DNA of 64,000 nucleotides from CAYSLU01 sp964431965 (GTDB taxonomy: Bacteria > Verrucomicrobiota > Kiritimatiellia > CAIKKV01 > CAYSLU01). Below, piece by piece: positions 18,626 to 25,610 of the stretch. The position numbers and the translations under genes were made by a program. Location of the stretch: positions 12,026-76,025 of the forward strand of contig CAYSLU010000010.1 of NCBI GenBank assembly GCA_964431965.1, given 5' to 3'. How positions within the stretch are numbered: the first letter of the stretch is position 1; the number at the start of each line of letters is the position of its first letter. The notes below the pieces were generated by a model that did no database searches, was not told where the DNA came from, and saw only the letters and a list, made by a program, of their open reading frames with translations.

Positions 18626-19467
18626 TCGTCTCGAGCCACGCGCTGGGTGATCTCCCGAGCGTGATCGGGTGTATCGGCCTGCTCTCGCCGCCGCCCGCCT
18701 CAGTCGTCGTGAGCTGCGACGGCGTGAGCGACGACGTCGCGCGGTTCGTGCGCGATGTCCGCCCCCGGGTTTCCTGCCCCGTCGTCCTGGTCCAACGGCC
18801 CCACAAGGGGATCGCCCGGCGGGGGCAGACGCGAAACAACGGCGTACGAGCCATACGGGCCTCCGTGGCGGAGTCCGAGATGCTCTACTTCCTCGACGGA
18901 GACGTCTGCCCGGATCGGCGTCACTTTGAGGCCGTGCGGACCGCCGGCCGGGCCTGCGACGTCCTGATCGGCCGCGTCATCCGGCTGCCCGCTGCAGCCT
19001 CGGACGCTTTCCGATCAGGGCTTCACGGTGCCGACCCGTTCCGCCTGTCCTTCGCGCAGCGGATCGCATTCGCCCGGAAGGTCGGCAAGGCGAAAGTCGC
19101 CTGCTGGCTGCGTCAGTCGGACCGCCCCTGGATCCGCGCGCGCCTGCCGCCGTACTGGCCGGACTTGCGGTCCGGCAACTTCGCGGTGCGGGCGGGCTCG
19201 TTCCTCCGTGTGAACGGCTTCGACGAAGCCATGCTGGGATGGGGAGGCGAGGACAGCGACCTGGGGCTGCGGCTGTACGGATCGGGCGCGCACGTCACCA
19301 CGTTCCCCTGGGGGTGCGCGGCGTTCCACCTGTGGCATAGGTCCGCCTCGGGGCCGCTGCCCGACGCGCGCCTGAACGAGCGCCGCTCCAGCGCCGACTG
19401 CCGGGCAACCCACGGGCTTGACGCCCCCTTCGATCAGGCGGATTCCGAGCTTCAGATCATGCGGTGA
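18616..19467 (+). CDS. Glycosyltransferase, family 2 with galactosyltransferase-like C-terminus
   Basis: 283 residues. The GT-A domain has VVVSCDGVSDDVARFV, RRGQTRNNGVRAI and a metal site YFLDGDVCPD. FAVRAGSFLRVNGFDEAMLGWGGEDSDLGLRL gives the GWGGEDxD motif of the Glyco_transf_7C (beta-1,4-galactosyltransferase-type) C-terminal region, which binds the acceptor and supplies the catalytic base. It should invert configuration and may transfer galactose or GalNAc. It overlaps the previous gene by ten bases. Confidence 0.85.
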   Translation: MHVIVSSHALGDLPSVIGCIGLLSPPPASVVVSCDGVSDDVARFVRDVRPRVSCPVVLVQRPHKGIARRGQTRNNGVRAIRASVAESEMLYFLDGDVCPDRRHFEAVRTAGRACDVLIGRVIRLPAAASDAFRSGLHGADPFRLSFAQRIAFARKVGKAKVACWLRQSDRPWIRARLPPYWPDLRSGNFAVRAGSFLRVNGFDEAMLGWGGEDSDLGLRLYGSGAHVTTFPWGCAAFHLWHRSASGPLPDARLNERRSSADCRATHGLDAPFDQADSELQIMR

Positions 19468-19499
19468 GCCGGCCGGACCCGCGAAGGACGACGACAGAT

Positions 19500-20363
19500 A
19501 TGAACGCCAGACACGTCATCATCACCGCGGACGACTACGGCATGTGCGACTCCGTGAATGCCGCCATCGACGCGTGCATCGAGCGGCGCTCGGTCACGTC
19601 CACGAACGTCATGGTGAACATGCCGTCCCGCGATGCGGCCGGCACCTTCCGCCGGCGGTTTCCGCGCGTCCCCCTCGGCTTGCACTGGACGCTCAGCCAG
19701 GGCCGGCCCGTCCTGCCCCCCGCACGCGTCGCGACGTTGGTGGATCGGGGCGGATCGTTCCACCCGGCTGCGGAGTTCCGGCGTCGCTGGACCACCGGCC
19801 GACTCTCCGCGACCGAGATCACGGCCGAGCTCCGCGCCCAGCACCGCGCCTTTGTGGAGCTGGCCGGTCCGCCGGACTACTGGAACACCCACGAGAACAC
19901 GCACGTCTTTCCCGGCCTGTTCCCCCTATTCGTGCGCACTGGACTCGACTGCGGCATCCGGGCCATGCGCTGCCACCGCCGAATCGTCGTGCCGGTCCGG
20001 GGCTCGGCCGCGGCCCACCTGATCCGCCACCCCGTGTTCCTCGCGAAGGGGCTGCTCATCGGCCTGTACAGCCAGTGGGCCGAACGGCTCTCGGTATGGA
20101 TGCCGCGGGGGCTAATCTGTGCGCCGGGGTTCGACCGGTACACGGAGATCGCGCAAATACTGGCCTCCCCCGCCCTCTCCGAGCCGACTCAACCGGTGGA
20201 GTTCGTAGTGCATCCCTCCATTGCACCCGAAGCGCAGCTGTTCGGGGCCCTGGTCGAGACGCGCGTTGCCGAGTACCGAATGCTCACCGACAGCGGCCTC
20301 GAGCGCTCCCTGGCGCAATCCGGCGTGACGCTGTGCACCTATCCACAGATTGGCCTGACATGA
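19500..20363 (+). CDS. ChbG/YdjC-family carbohydrate deacetylase
   Basis: 287 residues from ATG 19500, chosen because GAAGGA lies 12 bases upstream and the family consensus begins at once (RHVIITADDYGMCDSVNAAI). A GTG at 19464 overlapping the previous stop would add 12 residues. TADDYG carries the metal-binding acidic pair; GLHWTLSQ and WNTHENTHVFPGLF supply the metal-binding histidines. YdjC-fold enzymes remove N-acetyl groups from amino sugars in a metal-dependent reaction. Here it probably deacetylates a lipid-linked or polymerised HexNAc. The stop overlaps the next start by ATGA. Confidence 0.87.
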   Translation: MNARHVIITADDYGMCDSVNAAIDACIERRSVTSTNVMVNMPSRDAAGTFRRRFPRVPLGLHWTLSQGRPVLPPARVATLVDRGGSFHPAAEFRRRWTTGRLSATEITAELRAQHRAFVELAGPPDYWNTHENTHVFPGLFPLFVRTGLDCGIRAMRCHRRIVVPVRGSAAAHLIRHPVFLAKGLLIGLYSQWAERLSVWMPRGLICAPGFDRYTEIAQILASPALSEPTQPVEFVVHPSIAPEAQLFGALVETRVAEYRMLTDSGLERSLAQSGVTLCTYPQIGLT

Positions 20364-21787
20364 AGAGCCGCGACTGGAAGATGGAGCTGTACGGGGCGCT
20401 GCCGGTGCCGCTGCAGGAGTGGGCGCTATCGGTCTATGCCCGGCATCTGGACGATCTCTACTACGGACCGGTCTTTGAACAGACGGTTCACGAGATCACC
20501 CGGCGTCGCTTCGAGTCGCCAGCCGCCGTCCGGTCGTGGCAGGACGCCCGGCTGGCGGGCGTGCTGGAAGCAGCGCGCCGGCACGTGCCCTACTACCGGA
20601 CGACGCTGGCCGGCCACCCGCCGATCCGGTCGCGGGACCTGCTCACGGCCGTTCCGCTGCTGGACAAGCAGCAGCTTCGGCAACGCGAGGGCGAGTTCAT
20701 GGACGATCGGTTCGCGAGCCTGAAACTGCACACGGACAGGACCAGCGGCACGACCGGCACGTCACTGAAGATATCGTGGGACCCGGACTCCCTGCAGCGG
20801 TTCTGGGCCGCGCACGAGGTCCGAGTTCGCCGGGCGGTCGGCGTCGACCGGTTCACCCCTCGGGCCATGCTGGGGGGGCGGCCAGTGGTACCCGGAGGCA
20901 CCTCGAGGCCGCCCTTCTGGCGCTACAACCGACACTGGAAGCAGCTGTATCTGTCGAGCTACCACATTTCGCGGCGCACGACGCAGGGCTATGTGGATGC
21001 CATCCGACGGGCGGGCTGCGTCTGGATGACGGGGTACGGGTCCGCGATCGCCGCGCTGGCCGAGAACGCCATGGCGGAGGGCGTTCGTCCGCTCCGGCTG
21101 AAGGCGGTCGTGGTCAGCGGCGACACCCTCCACCCGGGAATGCGCCGGTGCATCGAATCGTTCTTCGACTGCCGCTGCTACGATCAGTACGGGCAGTGCG
21201 AAGGCGTGTGCTGGATCATGGAATGCGCGCAGGGGCGCATGCATGTCGCGCCTGAGTTCGGCATCCTCGAGATTCTCGACGAGAGCGGCAAGCCCTCCCC
21301 GCCCGGCGTTCCCGGGGAGTTGGTGGCGACCGGCTTGCTCAACTCCTGCATGCCGCTGATCCGCTACAGAACCGGCGATGAAGCGGCGTGGTCGCCCGAC
21401 CCGACTTGCGCGTGCGGGCAGCCATTCCCCATCGTGGAGCGGCTGGAAGGGCGGGTCGACGACTACCTCGTCACGACGGACGGGCGGCTCATCGGCCGCC
21501 TGTCGACCGCCATGAAGGGAAGCCCCGCCATCCACTCGGCGCAGATCGTCCAGGACCGGCCCGGCCATGCCTACCTTCTGGTCAAGCCCGGCGTCTCCTA
21601 TCGGCCCGAGGATGCCGAGGTCGTGAAGGCCGACATTCTCCGCCGGATCGGCTCCTTTGCGATCGACGCCCTGGAGGTCGAGGACATCCCCCGGACGCCG
21701 GCGGGCAAGACGCGGCTCGTCGTGCGCCTGACGGAAGCGCAGCCGTGGCATGAGTCGTACCGGGCGCTGCTCGACCGCCGCCCGTGA
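20360..21787 (+). CDS. PaaK/CapK-like AMP-forming ligase
   Basis: 475 residues. RTSGTTGTSLKISWD is the P-loop of the adenylate-forming superfamily. YDQYGQCEGVCWIMEC is the aromatic-rich A4-like motif, and LIRYRTGDEA with a following Cys pair (CACGQPFP) matches the phenylacetate-CoA ligase and CapK branch. The C-terminal lysine loop is DIPRTPAGKTRLVV. Family members in capsule loci activate carboxylic acids, but the exact reaction is unsettled. Here it could activate an acyl or amino-acid group for polymer decoration, perhaps with the FkbH-like protein. Confidence 0.83.
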   Translation: MKSRDWKMELYGALPVPLQEWALSVYARHLDDLYYGPVFEQTVHEITRRRFESPAAVRSWQDARLAGVLEAARRHVPYYRTTLAGHPPIRSRDLLTAVPLLDKQQLRQREGEFMDDRFASLKLHTDRTSGTTGTSLKISWDPDSLQRFWAAHEVRVRRAVGVDRFTPRAMLGGRPVVPGGTSRPPFWRYNRHWKQLYLSSYHISRRTTQGYVDAIRRAGCVWMTGYGSAIAALAENAMAEGVRPLRLKAVVVSGDTLHPGMRRCIESFFDCRCYDQYGQCEGVCWIMECAQGRMHVAPEFGILEILDESGKPSPPGVPGELVATGLLNSCMPLIRYRTGDEAAWSPDPTCACGQPFPIVERLEGRVDDYLVTTDGRLIGRLSTAMKGSPAIHSAQIVQDRPGHAYLLVKPGVSYRPEDAEVVKADILRRIGSFAIDALEVEDIPRTPAGKTRLVVRLTEAQPWHESYRALLDRRP

Positions 21788-21871
21788 GGTCGCGCGGGTT
21801 CGTCCGCATCTGCAGAGCCGGCAGCCCTCCGTCCGTTCGCGCGTATAGATCCAATCGCCAGGAAGCAGGCT

Positions 21872-22906
21872 ATGACTGACCGTGACCCTGTACGTGTGTC
21901 CGTCGTGCTGCCGTGCCGGAACGAGCAGCGCTACATCCAGGACTGCCTGGCCGGCATTCTCCATCAGGATGTGCCGCCGGGCGGTCTTGAGGTCATCGTC
22001 GCCGACGGCCTGTCGGACGATGGCACAACCGACACGCTCGCGGCTCTATCGCGCGCCGATCGCCGCATCCGCGTCATCACCAATGGCGGCCGCATTGTCT
22101 CGACCGGGCTCAACGCCGCCATCCGCGAAGCGAAAGGCGAGATCATCATCCGGATGGACGCCCACACGCGTTACGCCCCGGACTACGTGTCGGAGTGCGT
22201 CCGGACACTGGTCGAAACCGGGGCCGACAACGTCGGGGGCCCCTGGCAAGCGCGCGGCGAGTCGTACCTGCAGTCGGCAATCGCCGTGGCCTTTCAGTCG
22301 CCCTTCTCATCAGGCGGCGCCGGCTCGCACCGCATGGACTACGAGGGGCCGGTCGATTCGGTCTACCTGGGCTGCTGGCGCAAGGACACGCTGCTGCGGA
22401 TCGGACTGTTCGACGAGTCGCTGGTCCGCAATCAGGACGACGAGCTGAACCTGCGGCTGGTTCGCGCCGGCGGAACCGTCTGGCAGTCGCCGGCCATCCG
22501 CTCATGGTACTGCCCGCGGTCGTCGCTCCGGTCGCTCTTCCGGCAGTACATGCAGTACGGCTACTGGAAGGTGCGGGTGATCCAGAAGCACCACCTCCCC
22601 GCGTCCATCCGGCACGTGGTCCCCGGCGGGTTCGTCGCGTCGCTCCTGCTGCTGACGCTCGCGGCTCCGTGGATGCGCTACGGATGGTTGATGCCGGCGG
22701 CCCTGCTCGGGCTGTACGCCGGCGCGGGCCTGGCCGCGTCACTCATCGCCTGCCGCGACCGCGGACACTGGAAGCACCTCCCCGTCATGCCCCTGGTCTT
22801 CGCCAGCTATCACTTCGGGTATGGCTGGGGCTTTCTGAGGGGCGCGGTTGACTTCCTCCTGCTGGGAAAGCGAGGGCGGAAAGCCTTGGAGAAGCTCACA
22901 CGATGA
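21872..22906 (+). CDS. ExoA-like glycosyltransferase, family 2
   Basis: 344 residues after the RBS-like GGAAGCAGG. The GT-A domain has VSVVLPCRNEQRYIQDCL, EVIVADGLSDDGT, GEIIIRMDAHTRYAPDYV (metal site) and VRNQDDELNLRL. The C-terminus has two or three membrane helices (FVASLLLLTLAA and following). This layout matches ExoA-type glycosyltransferases that extend undecaprenyl-linked sugars at the membrane. An 84-base gap separates it from the ligase gene, longer than most here, so an internal promoter is possible but I see no clear one. Confidence 0.88.
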   Translation: MTDRDPVRVSVVLPCRNEQRYIQDCLAGILHQDVPPGGLEVIVADGLSDDGTTDTLAALSRADRRIRVITNGGRIVSTGLNAAIREAKGEIIIRMDAHTRYAPDYVSECVRTLVETGADNVGGPWQARGESYLQSAIAVAFQSPFSSGGAGSHRMDYEGPVDSVYLGCWRKDTLLRIGLFDESLVRNQDDELNLRLVRAGGTVWQSPAIRSWYCPRSSLRSLFRQYMQYGYWKVRVIQKHHLPASIRHVVPGGFVASLLLLTLAAPWMRYGWLMPAALLGLYAGAGLAASLIACRDRGHWKHLPVMPLVFASYHFGYGWGFLRGAVDFLLLGKRGRKALEKLTR

Positions 22907-23628
22907 CGACGATGAACGAACCGGAAACCCAAGCGGTACGCCAGCGCTATGCGCGGCGCCAGGCAGCCGTCGAGCCGAACCGGTATAGCCCGCTGCGACC
23001 CGATGTGTGGCACGGCGCCCACGAGCGCCAGGGGGCCATGCTGAGACTGTTCGCCAAGCTGGGCCTGGAGAGCTTTGAGGACACGAAGCTGACAGAAGTC
23101 GGCTGCGGCGCAGGCGGCAACCTGCTGGAGTTCCTGCGGCTGGGCGTTCAGCCGCAGAACCTCATCGGAATCGAGCTCCTGGAAGACCGGGTCGCGCGGG
23201 CGGACCGGGTTCTCCCGCGCGGCATCGTCCGCCTCGGTGACGCGGCCAGCGCGGATATCCCCCCGGGCTCCCAGGACATCGTCCTCCAGTCGACGGTCTT
23301 CTCATCCCTGCTGGACGACGCCTTTCAAGAGAGGCTGGCGGCGGCGATGTGGAGCTGGGTTCGCTCGGGAGCGGGCACGGCACGCCCGGGCGGAGGGGTT
23401 CTCTGGTATGACTTCGTCTACAACAATCCCCGAAACCCCGATGTCCGGGGGGTGACGGTGAAGCGCATCCGCGAGCTGTTCCCCGAGGGCCGAGTGACGG
23501 TGAAGCGGGTGACGCTGGCACCGCCGATCGCGCGGCGGGCCTGCCGTGTGCATCCGTGTCTGTACTCGCTCTTCAACGCCGTCCCCCTGCTCCGGACCCA
23601 CGTTCTGTGCTGGATACAGAAGGACTGA
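22903..23628 (+). CDS. Class I SAM-dependent methyltransferase
   Basis: 241 residues. Motif I is LTEVGCGAGGNLLEFL (about 67-82), motif II is LIGIELLEDRVARA, and the motif IV area is SQDIVLQSTVFSSLLD. VLWYDFVYNNPRNPDVRGV follows. The first 60 residues contain a conserved-looking basic helix (QRYARRQA) and RYSPLRPDVW, found in several methyltransferases of polysaccharide clusters. It overlaps the ExoA-like gene by ATGA. The likely substrate is a sugar hydroxyl, but this is inferred from context. Confidence 0.85.
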   Translation: MTTMNEPETQAVRQRYARRQAAVEPNRYSPLRPDVWHGAHERQGAMLRLFAKLGLESFEDTKLTEVGCGAGGNLLEFLRLGVQPQNLIGIELLEDRVARADRVLPRGIVRLGDAASADIPPGSQDIVLQSTVFSSLLDDAFQERLAAAMWSWVRSGAGTARPGGGVLWYDFVYNNPRNPDVRGVTVKRIRELFPEGRVTVKRVTLAPPIARRACRVHPCLYSLFNAVPLLRTHVLCWIQKD

Positions 23629-23672
23629 CACCACGACCGGCGGGCACCACCCGCCCATGCAGGCACCCGCTC

Positions 23673-24293
23673 ATGCTCAAACGATCCCTCGACATCACGG
23701 CCGCCGCCGCCGGGCTGGCGCTGCTCTCGCCCCTCCTGCTCGCGGTGGCGGCGGCGGTGCGGCGCTCCTCGCCCGGCCCGATTCTGTTCCGCCAGGAGCG
23801 CGTCGGCCGAAACGGCCGAACGTTCGTCCTGCTGAAGTTTCGCACGATGCGGGTCGCGGAGGGCACGGAGAAGGGCAGCTTCGACGCCGGCGGCTCCGTG
23901 CGGATAACCCCGCTCGGGCGCATCCTGCGCCGGACCAAACTCGACGAACTGCCGCAGCTCTGGAACGTGCTCACCGGAGACCTCTCGCTGGTCGGGCCGC
24001 GGCCGGAAGTGCGCCGGTGGGTCGAGGCATACCCGGACCGCTGGGCGAGCGTGCTGACCGTTCGGCCGGGCATCACGGATCCGGCATCGATTCTCTATCG
24101 CAACGAAGAGGCGATCCTCGCCCGATGCTCCGATCCCGAGGCGGAGTACCGCGACCGGGTGCTCCCGCACAAGCTCTCGCTCTACGAGGAGTATGTGAAG
24201 ACGCGGAGCTTCTCGGGCGATCTGATCATCCTGTTCCGGACGCTCTGGGTTCTGGCTCGCGGATCCGCCCGATCGGATGGAGGACACACATGA
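23673..24293 (+). CDS. PglC/WcaJ-type phosphoglycosyltransferase that starts the repeat unit
   Basis: 206 residues, the size of minimal monotopic enzymes such as PglC. The N-terminus has KRSLDITAAAAGLALLSPLL (re-entrant membrane helix). RQERVGRNGRTFVLLKFRTM, then TKLDELPQLWNVLTGDLSLVGPRPE, are the conserved catalytic stretches, including the Asp-Glu dyad of TKLDELPQ. It transfers a sugar phosphate from a UDP-sugar to undecaprenyl phosphate at the inner membrane. The following genes encode an aminotransferase and a 4,6-dehydratase, so the first sugar may be a di-N-acetylbacillosamine-like residue. The start at 23673 is the first in-frame ATG before the membrane helix. Confidence 0.9.
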   Translation: MLKRSLDITAAAAGLALLSPLLLAVAAAVRRSSPGPILFRQERVGRNGRTFVLLKFRTMRVAEGTEKGSFDAGGSVRITPLGRILRRTKLDELPQLWNVLTGDLSLVGPRPEVRRWVEAYPDRWASVLTVRPGITDPASILYRNEEAILARCSDPEAEYRDRVLPHKLSLYEEYVKTRSFSGDLIILFRTLWVLARGSARSDGGHT

Positions 24294-25546
24294 CAACGGC
24301 AATCGAACATGCCCCCGGCGCGCCGCGCGCGATCCCCTTCTCCCGCGTCGACTGCTCCGGGAACGAACTGGCCTACGTCAAGGAGGTCATCGAGTCAGGC
24401 TGGCTGACGACGGCCGGGAAGTGCATGGAACTCGAGCGGCGATTCGGCGAGCGGGTCGGCGGGAAGTTTGCCTGCGCCGTGAACTCCGCGACCGCCGCGC
24501 TGCACCTCGCGTGCGAAGCCGCGGGGATCGGGCCGGGTGACTCGGTCTTCGTTCCCACGATGACGTTCACGGCCTCGGCGGAGGTCATCCGATACCTGGG
24601 AGCCGACCCGGTGTTTCTGGACGTCGAGTACGGGACCTGCCTGATCACGCCCGAGATTCTGGAGGCGGCCATTCGCCGGCATCCCGGCGCAAAGGCGCTG
24701 ATGCTCGTGCACTTCGGGGGCCAGGCGGCCGACATGATCGGGACGCCGGCAGAGAAGCCGGGCGGCCCCGCCCCACGCATCGGCGCGGCCGCCCTCCGCC
24801 CGCCGACGCCCGGCATCCTGGATATCTGCCGCCAGCACGGGCTGAAGGTGATCGAGGACGCCGCTCACGCGTTTCCCACCCGGTGTGGGGATCGCATGAT
24901 CGGATCCTTCGGCGATGCGACCTGCTTCAGCTTCTACGCCAACAAGACCATCACGACCGGCGAAGGGGGAATGCTGGTCACGGATGACGAGGCGATTTAC
25001 AAGCGGGCGAAGATCATGCGGCTGCACGGCATCAACCGCGACATCTGGGACCGCTTCACGGCCCGCACGGCGAACTGGGAGTACGACGTCGTCGCCCCCG
25101 GGTTCAAGTACAACCTTCCCGATGTGGCGGCGGCCATCGGCCTGGCCCAGCTCGAACGAGCGGATGAATTCCACCGGGAGAGAGGCCGGTGCGCCGACTT
25201 CTACTACCACGGGCTGTCGGGCCTCGATGGCCTGGACCTGCCCGTCTGTCACGGCCCGCGCGAGCACCACTCCTGGCACCTGTTCTGCGTCGTGTTGAAT
25301 GAGCGGGCCCCCATTGAGCGGAATCGCTTCATCGAGAGACTGAATGAGGCGGGGATCGGCACCTCGGTGCACTACAAGCCGCTCCACCGCATGACCTACT
25401 ACCGCGAGCGCTACCAGCTCCGGCCCGAGGACTACCCGAACGCCGAGCGGCACTGGCAGGGCGTCGTCACGCTCCCGGTCTACCCTTCGCTCAGCGCCGA
25501 CGATCTGGGTTACATCTGCGAGCGCATCCGGCACGCGCTCCGATAG
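24290..25546 (+). CDS. DegT/DnrJ/EryC1-family PLP sugar aminotransferase (PglE-like)
   Basis: 418 residues, with GGAGG just before the ATG. WLTTAGKCMELERRF and CAVNSATAALHLACEA open the fold. VIEDAAHAFPTR binds the cofactor and FSFYANKTITTGEGGM carries the lysine that forms the PLP Schiff base. GIGTSVHYKPLH is the substrate-binding histidine motif. It should transaminate a 4-keto-6-deoxy sugar nucleotide, the product of the neighbouring 4,6-dehydratase. An unusual Pro/Gly-rich insert (TPAEKPGGPAPRIGAAALRP, nt 24751-24810) lies just before the aspartate region. It starts inside the stop of the previous gene. Confidence 0.92.
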   Translation: MTTAIEHAPGAPRAIPFSRVDCSGNELAYVKEVIESGWLTTAGKCMELERRFGERVGGKFACAVNSATAALHLACEAAGIGPGDSVFVPTMTFTASAEVIRYLGADPVFLDVEYGTCLITPEILEAAIRRHPGAKALMLVHFGGQAADMIGTPAEKPGGPAPRIGAAALRPPTPGILDICRQHGLKVIEDAAHAFPTRCGDRMIGSFGDATCFSFYANKTITTGEGGMLVTDDEAIYKRAKIMRLHGINRDIWDRFTARTANWEYDVVAPGFKYNLPDVAAAIGLAQLERADEFHRERGRCADFYYHGLSGLDGLDLPVCHGPREHHSWHLFCVVLNERAPIERNRFIERLNEAGIGTSVHYKPLHRMTYYRERYQLRPEDYPNAERHWQGVVTLPVYPSLSADDLGYICERIRHALR

Positions 25547-25610
25547 CGGCATCTGGCGATGGAACGGCGGAAGCAACAGGCGGCGGCAGCCGAGAGTCGG
25601 AGGTCTATCC

